The notes beneath the pieces were generated by a model that saw only the letters and a program-made list of their open reading frames with translations, ran no database searches and was not told the DNA's origin. From Lachnospiraceae bacterium (GTDB lineage Bacteria > Bacillota > Clostridia > Lachnospirales > Lachnospiraceae), in NCBI GenBank assembly GCA_017622875.1, contig JAGAQG010000012.1:26625-90624 (forward strand): a stretch of DNA of 64,000 nucleotides, read 5' to 3'. A program made the position numbers and the translations under genes. Every line of letters begins with the position of its first letter. Position 1 is the stretch's first letter. Below, one piece after another: positions 27,745 to 38,326 of this stretch.

Positions 27745-29349
27745 ATGATGGATAAAATGACGGCAAAGAATCTTATTTTAGAAGGAAAGACAGTCCTCGG
27801 CATTGAACTTGGTTCTACAAGAATCAAAGGGGTATTGTTAGATAATAATCATGAAATGCTTGCACAGGGCGGGTTTTCCTGGGAAAATCGTTTAGAAAAT
27901 GGTATTTGGACATATCATATGGATGAAGTCTGGAGTGGGCTTCAGGCTTGCTTTGCAGATTTAAAAGCAAATGTGAAAAAAGAATATGATGTTGAATTAA
28001 CGAATATCGGTGCCATCGGTATCAGTGCAATGATGCACGGATATCTGGTGTTTAATGAAAATAATGAGCTGTTGGCTCCGTTTAGGACATGGAGAAATAC
28101 CATGACTGACGAAGCGGTGAAAATTCTTGTGAAAGAATTTGACTATCAGATTCCACAGAGATGGAGCATTGCCCACCTTTACCAGTCAATTTTAGATGAC
28201 CATGATTATATCAAAGACATTCGCTATATGAGTACTCTGGCTGGCTATGTACACTGGATGCTTACGGGAGAAAAGGTTCTGGGTGCAGATGATGCTTCTG
28301 GTATGTTCCCAATCGATATTGATACAAAAGATTTTGATGCAGGAATGCTTGAAAAATTCGATGCTCTTGTGGCAGACAAAGGATACCCTTGGAAATTAAA
28401 AGAAATTTTACCAAAAGTATTATTAGCTGGGGAGTCCGCAGGTACTTTAACAGAAAAAGGTGCAAAACTTCTTGACCCGACAGGCGGATTGAAGTCAGGA
28501 ATTCCACTTTGCCCGCCAGAAGGTGACGGTGGCACAGGTATGGTTGCAACAAACAGTGTCAAGGTACGTACAGGTAATGTCTCTGCAGGTACATCCGTAT
28601 TTTCTATGATTGTACTTGAAAAGAAGCTTTCAAAAGTATATCCTGAGATTGACCTTGTAACGACACCGGATGGAAGTCTGGTAGCAATGGTACATTGTAA
28701 TAACTGTACCTCAGATTTGAATGCATGGGTTGCAGTTTTCAAAGAATTCTGCGATACTTTCGGTGTGGAAATGGATATGGATACTCTTTATGGAGGTCTG
28801 TACCGTAAAGCTTTAGAAGGAGATAAGGACTGCGGCGGACTGCTCGCATATAATTATTTCTCTGGAGAGCATATCACCCATTTCTCAGAAGGACGTCCAT
28901 TGTTCGTACGTGAACAGAACTGTAAATTTACTCTGGCGAACTTCATGAGGACTCATTTATGCACTTCTCTTGGTGCCATTAAAGTCGGAAATGACCTTCT
29001 GGTAGAAAATGAGGGCGTAAAAGTAGACTGTATCTATGGCCATGGCGGATTGTTCAAAACAGAAGGTGTAGGTCAGAGAATCATGGCAGCAGCTTTAAAT
29101 ACATCTGTTTCTGTCATGAAGAGTGCAGGCGAAGGCGGTGCATGGGGAATCGCAGTACTTGCAGCTTACATGCAGTGGAAAGAGGAAAATGAATCGCTGA
29201 GCGATTATTTAGAAAATAAGGTTTTTGCAGATGCGGAAAGTACAACACTTGCTCCAGATCCTGAAGACGTAGCAGGATTCCAGGTGTTTATCGAAAGATA
29301 CAAAGCAGGTCTTGCAATCGAAAGAGCAGCTGTAGAAAGCTTAAAATAA
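27745..29349 (+). CDS. FGGY-family carbohydrate kinase
   Basis: Sugar kinase of the FGGY family (xylulokinase, ribulokinase, gluconokinase group), 534 aa. The N-terminal phosphate loop [15 protein letters not shown] is at residues 19-33. [11 protein letters not shown] and [16 protein letters not shown] mark the adenosine-binding half. The substrate is most likely a pentulose, because a split transketolase follows 60 bp downstream, but this is inference. The ATG pair at 27745 and 27748 follows AGGGGGT; either could be used. It is expressed from the operator-bracketed promoter at 27665. Confidence 0.88.
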   Translation: MMDKMTAKNLILEGKTVLGIELGSTRIKGVLLDNNHEMLAQGGFSWENRLENGIWTYHMDEVWSGLQACFADLKANVKKEYDVELTNIGAIGISAMMHGYLVFNENNELLAPFRTWRNTMTDEAVKILVKEFDYQIPQRWSIAHLYQSILDDHDYIKDIRYMSTLAGYVHWMLTGEKVLGADDASGMFPIDIDTKDFDAGMLEKFDALVADKGYPWKLKEILPKVLLAGESAGTLTEKGAKLLDPTGGLKSGIPLCPPEGDGGTGMVATNSVKVRTGNVSAGTSVFSMIVLEKKLSKVYPEIDLVTTPDGSLVAMVHCNNCTSDLNAWVAVFKEFCDTFGVEMDMDTLYGGLYRKALEGDKDCGGLLAYNYFSGEHITHFSEGRPLFVREQNCKFTLANFMRTHLCTSLGAIKVGNDLLVENEGVKVDCIYGHGGLFKTEGVGQRIMAAALNTSVSVMKSAGEGGAWGIAVLAAYMQWKEENESLSDYLENKVFADAESTTLAPDPEDVAGFQVFIERYKAGLAIERAAVESLK

Positions 29350-29408
29350 ATTTAACGTAATTAAGTCCCAGTTACATCAAGGGCTTATAATATAGGAAGG
29401 AAAAACTT

Positions 29409-30236
29409 ATGGAGATTTTAGAATTACAGAAAATCGCAAATGAAGTCCGCAAAGGTATTGTGACTTCCGTACATTCTGCAAAAGCTGGCCATCCAGGTGG
29501 ATCTTTATCAGCAGCAGATATTTTGACTTACCTTTATTTTGAAGAAATGAATGTGAACCCACAGGATGACAAAAATCCTGACAGAGACAGATTTGTTCTG
29601 TCGAAGGGTCATGCAGCGCCTGCATTATACAGCGTACTGGCTCATAGAGGATATTTTCCAGTAGAAGATCTTGTGACGCTTCGTCATATTGGTTCCTATC
29701 TTCAGGGACATCCGGATATGAAGAACATTCCGGGGGTTGATATGTCCACAGGTTCTTTAGGACAGGGCGTTTCAGCAGCAGTTGGTATGGCAATTGCAGG
29801 AAAGCTTGATAACAAAGACTATACTGTATACGCCTTATTGGGTGATGGTGAAATTCAGGAAGGTCAGGTTTGGGAAGCTGCTATGCTGGCAGGTCACAGA
29901 AAGCTTGATAACCTTGTAGTAATCGTTGACAATAACGGATTACAGATTGATGGTAATATCGCTGACGTAAACAGCCCATATCCAATTGACAAGAAATTTG
30001 AAGCATTCAATTTCGAAGTGATCAATCTGGAAGATGGTAATGATATGGCGCAGATTGCAGAAGCAATCAAAAAAGCGAAAGCAGTTGTTGGAAAACCAGC
30101 CGCAATCATTGCAAAAACTGTGAAAGGAAAGGGAGTTTCCTTCATGGAAAATCAGGCTGGATGGCATGGAGTTGCTCCTAATGATGAACAGTATGCAGCA
30201 GCAATGGCAGAATTAGAGAACGGAGGCATCGCATAA
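29409..30236 (+). CDS. transketolase, N-terminal subunit
   Basis: Thiamine-diphosphate-binding half of a split transketolase, 275 aa. It has GHPGGSLSAADILTYLYF near residue 25, a SKGHAAPALYSVLA motif, and the ThDP/Mg motif GDGEIQEGQVWEA ending in DNNGLQIDG. With the next gene it transfers two-carbon units in the non-oxidative pentose phosphate pathway. Its TAA overlaps the ATG of the C-terminal subunit. The ATG follows AGGAAGG. Confidence 0.93.
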   Translation: MEILELQKIANEVRKGIVTSVHSAKAGHPGGSLSAADILTYLYFEEMNVNPQDDKNPDRDRFVLSKGHAAPALYSVLAHRGYFPVEDLVTLRHIGSYLQGHPDMKNIPGVDMSTGSLGQGVSAAVGMAIAGKLDNKDYTVYALLGDGEIQEGQVWEAAMLAGHRKLDNLVVIVDNNGLQIDGNIADVNSPYPIDKKFEAFNFEVINLEDGNDMAQIAEAIKKAKAVVGKPAAIIAKTVKGKGVSFMENQAGWHGVAPNDEQYAAAMAELENGGIA

Positions 30237-31180
30237 TGGCAGAAGTAAAAACAATCGCAACAAGAGAAAGCTATGGCAAAACTCTGGCAGAACTTGGTGC
30301 TGAAAATCCTAATATCGTTGTATTAGATGCCGATCTTGCAGGCTCTACAAAAACAGGTGTGTTTGCAAAAGCATTCCCTGAAAGACACATTAACTGTGGT
30401 ATCGCAGAAGGAAATATGATGTCTGTAGCGGCAGGTCTTGCAGCATCAGGAAAGACTGTATTTGCATCTTCTTTTGCAATGTTTGCATCAGGACGTGCTT
30501 ACGAACAGATTCGTAACTCGATCGGTTACCCACACTTAAATGTAAAGATTGGTGCCAGCCATGCAGGTATTTCAGTAGGTGAAGATGGTGCAACTCATCA
30601 GTGTAACGAAGACTTTGCAATCATGCGTTCTATTCCAGGTATGGTAGTAATCTGTCCATCTGATGATGTAGAAGCAAGAGCAGCAGTTCGTGCAGCAGCA
30701 GAATATGACGGACCGGTTTATTTAAGATTAGGCCGTCTTGCAGTGCCAGTATTTAATGACCCTGAAAATTATAAATTTGAAATGGGTAAGGGCGTTGTAA
30801 TGAAAGAAGGAACTGATGTATCTATTTTTGCAACAGGTCTGGAAGTAAATGAAGCAATCGGTGCAGCAAAGCTTTTAGAAGCAGACGGTATCAATGCAGA
30901 AGTTATTAACATTCATACAATCAAACCAATTGACAAAGAATTAGTTGCAGCATCTGCTAAGAAAACTGGCAAAGTTGTAACCGTAGAAGAACACTCTATC
31001 ATCGGCGGTTTAGGAAGTGCAGTTTGTGAAGCACTTTCTGAAACAGTGCCAACACCAGTTCTTCGTATTGGTGTAAATGATGTTTACGGCGAATCAGGCC
31101 CTGCAAAGGCCTTGATTGCGAAATATGGCCTTGATTCCGAAGGTATCTACAAAAAAGTAAAAGAGTATTTAGGAAAATAA
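30236..31180 (+). CDS. transketolase, C-terminal subunit
   Basis: Pyrimidine-binding and C-terminal domains of the split transketolase, 314 aa. It contains INCGIAEGNMMSVAAGLA, which has the catalytic Glu of ThDP activation, and HAGISVGEDGATHQ. It is co-translated with the N-terminal subunit and forms the active heterotetramer with it. It ends 10 nt before brnQ, so the transporter may share the transcript. Confidence 0.93.
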   Translation: MAEVKTIATRESYGKTLAELGAENPNIVVLDADLAGSTKTGVFAKAFPERHINCGIAEGNMMSVAAGLAASGKTVFASSFAMFASGRAYEQIRNSIGYPHLNVKIGASHAGISVGEDGATHQCNEDFAIMRSIPGMVVICPSDDVEARAAVRAAAEYDGPVYLRLGRLAVPVFNDPENYKFEMGKGVVMKEGTDVSIFATGLEVNEAIGAAKLLEADGINAEVINIHTIKPIDKELVAASAKKTGKVVTVEEHSIIGGLGSAVCEALSETVPTPVLRIGVNDVYGESGPAKALIAKYGLDSEGIYKKVKEYLGK

Positions 31181-31190
31181 TTAGGGGATT

Positions 31191-32501
31191 ATGAATCGAT
31201 TATCGAAAAAAGACAGGATATTGGTGGGACTTACCATCTTTTCCATGTTTTTTGGTGCAGGTAATCTGATATTCCCTCCATATTTAGGAAACCAATCCGG
31301 AATCCATGTATGGATTGCCACAGCAGGATTTGTTGTGACTGCGGTTGGATTTCCAATTTTAGGAATTATCGCACTGGCAAAAGCGGGAGGAATTGTGGAA
31401 TTAGCAAAGAGAGTCCATCCACTTTTTGCCAGTGTCTTTGTTTTACTATCCTATATTTCTATCGGGCCAGGACTTGCGATTCCAAGAACTGCAAGCACTT
31501 CTTTTGAAATGGCTATTTTACCGTTTTTGACAGCAGCAGATGGGGTAAGAGCAGCTCAGCTAATGTATTCGGTGGTATTTTTTACAGTGGCATTTTTGGT
31601 TGTATTAAAGCCGGAAAAGTTGACAGAGCGTTTGGGAAAAATACTGACCCCATGTCTGCTTACCCTGATTGCAATCATTTTTATCAGAACAGTTTTAGGG
31701 GCTAAAGGAAATTATGGTATACCGATCGGAGAATATGAGACAGGCGCATTCCTGAAAGGATTTTTGGAAGGATATCAGACCATGGATGCGATTGCGGCAC
31801 TGAATTTTGGAGCAGTCATTGCGATTGGAATATGTGCCAAAGGGATTGAAGAAGAAAAACAGCTGATCAATGAAACCACGAAAGCAGGAATTATCGCAGG
31901 CATTTTACTGCTTGTGGTCTATTGCGCATTGAGCTATATTGGAGTTTCAGTGAGTGGAGAATTTCAGTCAGGCTCCAATGGAGCAGAGGTTCTGACCTAT
32001 ACAGTAAAAACACTGTTTGGGCCGGTGGGACTGATTCTGCTTGGAATTGTGTTCGTAATCGCATGCTTTAATACTTGTGTCAGCTTATTGTGCTGCTGCA
32101 GTGAATATTTCCACAGATTAATTCCGAAAGTATCTTATACCGCATGGGCAGTGATTTTTGCAGTGATCAGCTGTATGATCGCAAACTTGGGTCTGAATAC
32201 AATTTTAAGTATTTCTGTACCAATTTTACATGCGATTTATCCGTTGACGCTGGTGCTGATCTTATTAGCACTGATTCATCCATGGATTCAAAAGTGGAAA
32301 TATGTATATCCATGCAGTATTTTATTTACGGGGGTTACAAGCATTGTTTATGTGCTTGATACATTGAATGTGAAGATTCCGGGAGTTACAGGAATTTTGT
32401 ATAGCTTACCGTTGTATGAACAGGAGCTTGCCTGGATATTGCCGGCGGTCATTGGGATTCTGATTGGAATTTTATTATCAAAAGTGAAAAAGACGGTTTA
32501 A
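31191..32501 (+). CDS. brnQ: branched-chain amino acid:cation symporter
   Basis: LIVCS-family transporter of 436 aa with about twelve helices. The N-terminal GLTIFSMFFGAGNLIFPPYLG motif is diagnostic. It imports leucine, isoleucine and valine with Na+ or H+. The ATG follows TTAGGGGAT only 10 nt after the transketolase gene. It ends at a terminator. The link to pentose metabolism is only positional. Confidence 0.93.
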   Translation: MNRLSKKDRILVGLTIFSMFFGAGNLIFPPYLGNQSGIHVWIATAGFVVTAVGFPILGIIALAKAGGIVELAKRVHPLFASVFVLLSYISIGPGLAIPRTASTSFEMAILPFLTAADGVRAAQLMYSVVFFTVAFLVVLKPEKLTERLGKILTPCLLTLIAIIFIRTVLGAKGNYGIPIGEYETGAFLKGFLEGYQTMDAIAALNFGAVIAIGICAKGIEEEKQLINETTKAGIIAGILLLVVYCALSYIGVSVSGEFQSGSNGAEVLTYTVKTLFGPVGLILLGIVFVIACFNTCVSLLCCCSEYFHRLIPKVSYTAWAVIFAVISCMIANLGLNTILSISVPILHAIYPLTLVLILLALIHPWIQKWKYVYPCSILFTGVTSIVYVLDTLNVKIPGVTGILYSLPLYEQELAWILPAVIGILIGILLSKVKKTV

Positions 32502-32532
32502 AGGGGCGTTATAAACGCCCCTTAAGTTATTT
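32501..32532. terminator. terminator after brnQ
   Basis: Stem AAGGGGCGTT and AACGCCCCTT (32501-32510 and 32514-32523) with a 3-nt loop and a T-rich tail. It lies between the convergent brnQ and degV-like genes. Confidence 0.85.
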
Positions 32533-32554
32533 TATGAGAAAGAATGAAAAGGGA

Positions 32555-33442
32555 TTAATCTTCACGTTTTTTGCCCCAGAAGAAAAGTGCAACAGTTCCA
32601 GGACCTGTATGGCTTCCGATGGTAGTGCCCACAGAGTTGATGAGGATGTCACCATCAATCTTCGGGAAGCGTTCTTTGACTAAGTCTGCCACAGCCTGTG
32701 CGTCTTCATAGCAGGCAGAATTGGAAATGTAACATTTTCCTGAATAATCTGTACCATTTTCAACGAGTTCAGCCATTTTATCTACAATCGCAAGAATTGC
32801 TTTTTTCTTTGTGCGAATCTTAAATCTTGGAATTAATTTACCTTCAGAGCTTACATTTAACAATGGACAGATATTCAAAAGGTTTCCAACAAAACCGGAG
32901 GTTTTGGAAACACGTCCGCCCTTAACGAAGAATGTAAGATCAGAGGAGAAGAACCATGCATGGCAGTAATATTTGTTTTCTTCAGCCCATGCAGCCAATT
33001 CTTCAGCTGACATTCCGCTGTCTCTTAGATCCGCTAATTTGTCCATGAAAAGACCATATCCGGAAGAAGCGTTTAAGGAATCAATCACATAAATCTTTCT
33101 GTCTGGATATTTTTCCATCATTTCATCTCTTGCAATGCATGCAGAGTTGTAAACGCCGGAAATACCGGAAGAGAGTGTTACATGAACAATATCTTTTCCT
33201 TCTTTTAAGTATGGTTCAAAATATGTCATAAATTCATCAGCATTGATCTGGGATGTCTTTGTGTCGGCACCATCGACCATGGCCTGATAGAATTTGTCGA
33301 AAGGCATGGATTCGCCTAAATCGTCTAAGTACTGTTTGCCATCTAATTCAAAATGGAAACAAATGTAAGAAATGTCTCTGTTCTGAAAATGTTCTTTTGT
33401 TAAGTCTGCGGTGGAGCAGCAGCTTAAAACATAGTTACTCAT
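32555..33442 (-). CDS. DegV-family fatty-acid-binding protein
   Basis: DegV/EDD-fold protein of 295 aa. It shows the N-terminal VLSCCSTADLT, a THVTLSSGISG-like STSSG loop (VTLSSGISGVYNSA) and a C-terminal IGSHTGPGTVALFFWGK motif. Family members bind fatty acids and some (FakB) present them to the kinase FakA for phosphorylation. No fakA is in the window. The ATG follows TCGGAGGTAATT. Monocistronic. Confidence 0.9.
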   Translation of the reverse strand: MSNYVLSCCSTADLTKEHFQNRDISYICFHFELDGKQYLDDLGESMPFDKFYQAMVDGADTKTSQINADEFMTYFEPYLKEGKDIVHVTLSSGISGVYNSACIARDEMMEKYPDRKIYVIDSLNASSGYGLFMDKLADLRDSGMSAEELAAWAEENKYYCHAWFFSSDLTFFVKGGRVSKTSGFVGNLLNICPLLNVSSEGKLIPRFKIRTKKKAILAIVDKMAELVENGTDYSGKCYISNSACYEDAQAVADLVKERFPKIDGDILINSVGTTIGSHTGPGTVALFFWGKKRED

Positions 33443-33576
33443 AATTACCTCCGAAACAACATGTAGTTTTAATTACTATATAACAAATGCGCCAAAACTA
33501 CAAGATAAAAATGTAACAAATTTGATTGCAATTCTTTGGATATCTATTAAAATACTATACAAAGGAGAGAAAAGTT

Positions 33577-34269
33577 ATGTCACAAGTCATAAAAAAAATA
33601 CAAAATGAGCTGTTTTCTATGCAGGATTTAAAATACAGAGATTTTCAGAGCAAACTGATGCCGACGGTAGATAAGGAAAAAGTCATCGGAGTGCGTACAC
33701 CACAGCTTCGAAAATTTGCCGGTGTATTTGCAAAAACGGAAGAGGCAGCAGAATTTTTAAAGGTTCTGCCACATGAATATTACGAGGAAAATAATCTGCA
33801 TGGAGAACTGATTGTAAAAATGAAAGATTTTGATCAGTGTATCGCAGAGCTGGACAGGTTTCTTCCATATGTAGATAACTGGGCGACCTGTGATATGATA
33901 TCACCGAAGGTTCTGAAAAAATACCCGGAAAGGCTAATGGAAAAAGTAAAGTTATGGATTCAGGCAGAGGAAACCTATGTGGTACGATTCGCAATGGGCT
34001 GTCTGATGAATTATTATCTGGAAGAACATTTTACAATGGAATGCCCGGAACTGGTGGCAGGTGTACATTCTGAGGAATATTATATTCAGATGATGCAGGC
34101 ATGGTATTTTGCCACTGCGCTTGCGAAACAATATGATGCCATTTTACCGTATCTTTTAGAAAAGAAGTTAGATACGTGGGTGCATAATAAAACGATTCAG
34201 AAAGCGGTGGAGAGCTATCGTATTACACCGGAGCAAAAAGTCTATTTAAAAACATTAAAAATCAAATAG
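33577..34269 (+). CDS. AlkD-like DNA alkylation repair protein
   Basis: HEAT-like-repeat protein of 230 aa related to AlkC/AlkD DNA glycosylases. Helical repeats are visible, with GVRTPQLRKFA near residue 38, DNWATCDMISPKVL in the middle, and SEEYYIQMMQAWYFATALAK. The DNA-facing Trp and Asp of AlkD-like proteins appear to be present. The start at 33577 follows CAAAGGAGAGAA; the upstream in-frame ATG at 33526 lacks such a site. The lesion specificity is unknown. Confidence 0.85.
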   Translation: MSQVIKKIQNELFSMQDLKYRDFQSKLMPTVDKEKVIGVRTPQLRKFAGVFAKTEEAAEFLKVLPHEYYEENNLHGELIVKMKDFDQCIAELDRFLPYVDNWATCDMISPKVLKKYPERLMEKVKLWIQAEETYVVRFAMGCLMNYYLEEHFTMECPELVAGVHSEEYYIQMMQAWYFATALAKQYDAILPYLLEKKLDTWVHNKTIQKAVESYRITPEQKVYLKTLKIK

Positions 34270-34294
34270 TTTTTTATTTGATACATACACAAAG

Positions 34295-34336
34295 CAAAAG
34301 CTGCCAGGTAGTAAATGCCTGACAGCTTTTGTATTG
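34295..34336. terminator. bidirectional terminator
   Basis: Imperfect stem CAAAAGCTGCCAGG and CCTGACAGCTTTTG with one mismatch and a 9-nt loop, between the convergent alkD-like gene and the ABC permease gene. Confidence 0.8.
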
Positions 34337-34352
34337 AAAAAGAGAATAAAAA

Positions 34353-35654
34353 TTATTCATATCGCAAAGCTTCAATAGGATTTAATTTTGCAGCTTTATT
34401 TGCCGGATAATATCCGAAGAATACACCAATAAATACGGAGAATGTAACGGATAATATAATTCCGTTAATGGATGGCTGTACCGCAAATCCAAGTACATTC
34501 GTTGCAATTGCAGCGATTCCAATTCCCAAAAGGATTCCGATGATCCCACCGATGATACAGATTACGATAGATTCTACGATGAACTGTGTACGGATGGAGC
34601 TATTGGTAGCTCCAAGAGCTTTTCTCGTTCCAATTTCACGTGTTCGTTCAGTAATAGATACTAACATAATGTTCATAACACCAATACCGCCTACAAGAAG
34701 GGAAATTCCGGCGATGACTGCGATTGCCATGGAAATCGTAGATACCATTTCTGTAAGAGAGGAAAGCATGCTTTCCATACTGGAAGTGGAAATCTCAAAA
34801 TCTTCATTGTTTCGATAATAGTTATTGTTGAAAAATGCTTCTATCGTATCGCAGAATTCTGTGGAATCAACACCGGTAGCGGTAGCTACAGTGAAGGAAG
34901 AAAAACCGGTTGTTGAACGGGTTTCTTCACGGGCTGCATACAATGGGAGGTATACAGTCGTAGGAAGCTCTGTAGAATCAGAAGTTGCTGCGATGGAAGA
35001 GCTTTCTTCGTATTCATAGACACCGATGATGGTGTACTGATAATAGCGATTCTTGATAAATACATCGATTACTTCACCGATTGCGTCGAAATATTGTCCT
35101 CCGAACATGGTATCTACCAGATCATCAGCGACAAACACGACCTTTCGGCTTTCTTCCTGATCTCTGTCAGTGAAGGTACGGCCAGCAACAATGGTAAGCT
35201 CTTCATTTTCAAGGTAATCCGAATTCACACCTGTAATCGTTACACTGCTGGATAAATCACCGTCTTCAGCGGTACCGCTTCCAACAGATTCAGATAAAAA
35301 GATTCCCTGAATGCTGTCTGTATACTCTGAACGGAATTCTGCAATCATTTCATCAGTGATATAATCATCATCACTCATAGAAGCGTTTCGGCTAAAAGAA
35401 CCGAAATTTCGTCCGGTAGAAGTAATTTCCTCGTCCTCGCTCTCTACTCTGGAAACGCTGACAGTAATATTATTTGCACCAATACTTTCCATGGAGGAAG
35501 TAACAGTGCCATTGATGGAATCACCAACGGTCATGATGGCAATGACAGATGCGATACCGATAATGATGCCAAGCATGGTCAGAAGTGTACGCATAATATT
35601 GGAGCGAAGACCGTTCAGCGCTAAAATAATATTTTCCCAAAATAAAAATAACAT
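34353..35654 (-). CDS. MacB-like ABC transporter permease
   Basis: ABC permease of the MacB/FtsX type, 433 aa. One N-terminal helix (residues 20-43) precedes a large extracytoplasmic MacB_PCD domain rich in Ser, Thr, Glu and Asp, and then three C-terminal helices with the [18 protein letters not shown] and [19 protein letters not shown] motifs. It completes an export system with the ATPase and adaptor genes just upstream on the same strand. Members export peptides, antibiotics or lipoproteins. Confidence 0.9.
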   Translation of the reverse strand: MLFLFWENIILALNGLRSNIMRTLLTMLGIIIGIASVIAIMTVGDSINGTVTSSMESIGANNITVSVSRVESEDEEITSTGRNFGSFSRNASMSDDDYITDEMIAEFRSEYTDSIQGIFLSESVGSGTAEDGDLSSSVTITGVNSDYLENEELTIVAGRTFTDRDQEESRKVVFVADDLVDTMFGGQYFDAIGEVIDVFIKNRYYQYTIIGVYEYEESSSIAATSDSTELPTTVYLPLYAAREETRSTTGFSSFTVATATGVDSTEFCDTIEAFFNNNYYRNNEDFEISTSSMESMLSSLTEMVSTISMAIAVIAGISLLVGGIGVMNIMLVSITERTREIGTRKALGATNSSIRTQFIVESIVICIIGGIIGILLGIGIAAIATNVLGFAVQPSINGIILSVTFSVFIGVFFGYYPANKAAKLNPIEALRYE

Positions 35655-35655
35655 A

Positions 35656-36351
35656 CTATTTCACCCTTTCTGACACGATTCTTCCGTCCTGAATTGTAAC
35701 GATACGTCCGGTTTCTTCTGCAAGCTCTTTGGAATGCGTGATCAGGACGATGGTCTTTCCCTGTTCATAATTTAATTTATGGAAAATATCCATAATGGTA
35801 CGACCTGTTTCAGAATCCAGCGCACCGGTCGGTTCATCCGCGAGGATGATGGAAGGGTTATTGGAAAGAGCCCTTGCAATGGCAACACGCTGTTTTTGAC
35901 CGCCGGATAATTCGTCAGGTTTGTGGGTCATACGATCTTTCATTCCTACCATTTCCAGAAAATGTTCCGCGCGTTCCCTGCGTTCCTTTTGAGGAACACC
36001 TGCATAAAGCATTGGGAGTTCCACATTTTTCAGAGCAGTTGTTCGACTGATCAGGTTATAGGTCTGAAAAACGAAGCCGATTTTCTGATTGCGGATGTGA
36101 GAGAGTTCTTTGTCCTTTGCATCTGCGATGGAAATACCATCTAAGATATAGGTCCCTTCTGTAGGACGGTCCAAAATGCCGATGATGTTCATCAGCGTTG
36201 TTTTACCGGAACCGGATTCCCCGACGATGGAGACAAATTCCCCTTCATTGATATCAAGGCTGATTCCGTGAAGAATTTCCAATTCATTTTCCTGGTGCTC
36301 ATAAAATCGTTTTACGATATTGTCCAGATGAATCATAGAAGTAGTTTCCAT
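35656..36351 (-). CDS. MacB/LolD-like ABC transporter ATPase
   Basis: ATP-binding subunit of 231 aa. Walker A is GESGSGKTT, the signature is [19 protein letters not shown], and Walker B is [12 protein letters not shown]. It pairs with the permease 1 nt downstream and powers export. The ATG follows AAGGAGG. No drug or peptide specificity can be read. Confidence 0.95.
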   Translation of the reverse strand: METTSMIHLDNIVKRFYEHQENELEILHGISLDINEGEFVSIVGESGSGKTTLMNIIGILDRPTEGTYILDGISIADAKDKELSHIRNQKIGFVFQTYNLISRTTALKNVELPMLYAGVPQKERRERAEHFLEMVGMKDRMTHKPDELSGGQKQRVAIARALSNNPSIILADEPTGALDSETGRTIMDIFHKLNYEQGKTIVLITHSKELAEETGRIVTIQDGRIVSERVK

Positions 36352-36362
36352 AGGATACCTCC

Positions 36363-38219
36363 TTAAAATCCGCCTGGGCCACCGCCGGAAGGCATACCGC
36401 CGCCGCCATTTCCGCCACGGTCACCGCTGCCAGAAGGCATACCGCCACCGGAAGGCATACCACCGCCGCCGTTAAAGAGTCCGCTGAGGGCGTTCCTGTC
36501 TTCCTCGTCAGAAGTTCCTGTAGTATTATTCATGATCATTGGAGTGGTGAGATAAACAGTCATTCCTTCGGAGATTTCATCGCTGATAACTTCTGTATAG
36601 TAATCTGTTTCAAGGCCTGTTTCTACCTCAATTGTTTTCTTTTCTCCATCAACGTCAACAGTAATTGTCGATTTCCCGTCAGGAGTTGTGGTGACTGCAT
36701 CATAAGGAACAGTCAATGCATTCTCGGATTCTTCAAGAGAAATACTGATTTTTGCGGTCATACCTGCGCGAAGGTTCTTATCGGCTTCATCAATAGATAC
36801 TTTGATCGTATAGGAAGCACTGGAGCTTACAGCCCCCATTGCGCCACCTGTGCTGGCTGGAGCAATCGCTACATAGGTAACTTCACCTGTCATTTCCGCA
36901 TCGCCGGTAGCATCGGTTTTGATGTAAGCAGGCATACCTTTTTCAATAGAAGCGATATCATATTCATCTACGGAAGAAGTAACGATGAAGTTTTCGTTGT
37001 CCTGAATTGTGTAGACATCGCCGCCTTCAAATACGTTTCCTTCTGTAACATTTAAGGAAGTGATCACACCGCTCATGGTTGCTTTTACCACACAATCATC
37101 GATAAGCTCTGTATATTCATTGATTGTCTTTTCTTCCTGAGTTTCAGAAATCAGCTGATCTTCAAGGGCTGCTTTCTGATACTGCAGATCAGCTTTTTCT
37201 ACAGATTCATCGTAGGATTCCCATGCGGAATCTAATTTATCTTTGGCCTGTTCCAGAGTAGCCTCAGCTTTGTCTAAGTTTGCTTCTGCCTGTGAAACTG
37301 CTGATTTTGCGGATTCATATGTAGACTTTGCATTTTCGTAAGCTGATTTAATTGCCAATAATTCATTGTACCGGGTTGCAGCAGTATCATATGCCTTCTT
37401 TTTGGTATTAACGTTCCCCTGCGCTTCATCGACTTTTGCCTGAGCGTCAGAAACAGTAAGTTCATAGGAGGTGCCATTTTCTTCTGCTTTTTTAGCTTCG
37501 GATAATTTCACCTGTGCAGCAGCCAGTTCATTTAATGCATCGTTGTATTCTTTTTCATAAGTTGTTAATGCATTTGGTGTTGCATTTAACTCATCTGCAA
37601 TTGCTTCATAAGCAGCCTTTGCCTTATTGTAAGCGGATGCTGCGCTGGATAAAGAGCTTTCAGCAGAAGAAAGTTCTTCCGCAGCTTCATCATAGCTGTC
37701 TTCTGCATCATTTTTTGATGCAGCAGCTTCTTCTAAAGGATCAAATGCAGCATCTAATGTATCATTATAGTCGTCTGTATAATCTCCCTCTAAAGCCTCA
37801 ATCTGTGCGTTGATAGAAGCATTGTGCTGTGCTTTTGCAAGCTCTTCTTCATAATCAGAAGCATCAAACTCGCAGATAATGGTTCCTTCCTCTACGTAAT
37901 CACCTTCTTTAACATAAACAGCCACAACCTCCAGGTCTTTTAAACTGGTATTAACTGTTTTAGTTTCAGCACTGGCAACTGTACCCGTAGCACTAATAGA
38001 GTTCGCGAGTGTCTGACGTTCAATGACTGCTGTTTCAGTAGTAAAAGCAGCCTCCATATTTTCCTTCATCTTATTTTTTCTGGAATTGAAGGAAACAACG
38101 ACAGCAATTACAGCAATGATGATCACTGCAGCCACTGCCAGTAATATTTTCTTTTTCTTTGACATACTTTTCAGTGGATTTTTCAACTGAAAATTGATTT
38201 TTGGTAGGTTTTTCACCAC
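36363..38219 (-). CDS. membrane-fusion/adaptor protein with long coiled coil and Gly-Met-rich tail
   Basis: HlyD/MacA-type adaptor of 618 aa. A membrane anchor (KKILLAVAAVIIIAVIAVVV) lies at residues 23-44. A biotinyl-lipoyl half follows, then an unusually long Ala/Glu/Lys-rich coiled-coil hairpin (about residues 140-380), then the second lipoyl half and beta barrel. It ends in a tail of GGGMPSGGG-like repeats. In a Gram-positive the adaptor would reach through the cell wall. It heads the adaptor-ATPase-permease operon. The hairpin is much longer than in minimal adaptors. Confidence 0.88.
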   Translation of the reverse strand: MVKNLPKINFQLKNPLKSMSKKKKILLAVAAVIIIAVIAVVVSFNSRKNKMKENMEAAFTTETAVIERQTLANSISATGTVASAETKTVNTSLKDLEVVAVYVKEGDYVEEGTIICEFDASDYEEELAKAQHNASINAQIEALEGDYTDDYNDTLDAAFDPLEEAAASKNDAEDSYDEAAEELSSAESSLSSAASAYNKAKAAYEAIADELNATPNALTTYEKEYNDALNELAAAQVKLSEAKKAEENGTSYELTVSDAQAKVDEAQGNVNTKKKAYDTAATRYNELLAIKSAYENAKSTYESAKSAVSQAEANLDKAEATLEQAKDKLDSAWESYDESVEKADLQYQKAALEDQLISETQEEKTINEYTELIDDCVVKATMSGVITSLNVTEGNVFEGGDVYTIQDNENFIVTSSVDEYDIASIEKGMPAYIKTDATGDAEMTGEVTYVAIAPASTGGAMGAVSSSASYTIKVSIDEADKNLRAGMTAKISISLEESENALTVPYDAVTTTPDGKSTITVDVDGEKKTIEVETGLETDYYTEVISDEISEGMTVYLTTPMIMNNTTGTSDEEDRNALSGLFNGGGGMPSGGGMPSGSGDRGGNGGGGMPSGGGPGGF

Positions 38220-38326
38220 AAATTCCTCCTATTTAAATTATTCTTAAAAATAGTATTGGAAAAATGTGTTCATTTTGTGTTTGAACTGTGAAAAAAGCCG
38301 AAAAATGTGTAAAAAGGACTGATCCG

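Noticed and set aside
37514-37813. Plus-strand 99-codon frame rich in Leu, His and Gln
   Set aside because: Antisense shadow of the coiled-coil of the adaptor protein; composition is an artefact of repeats.
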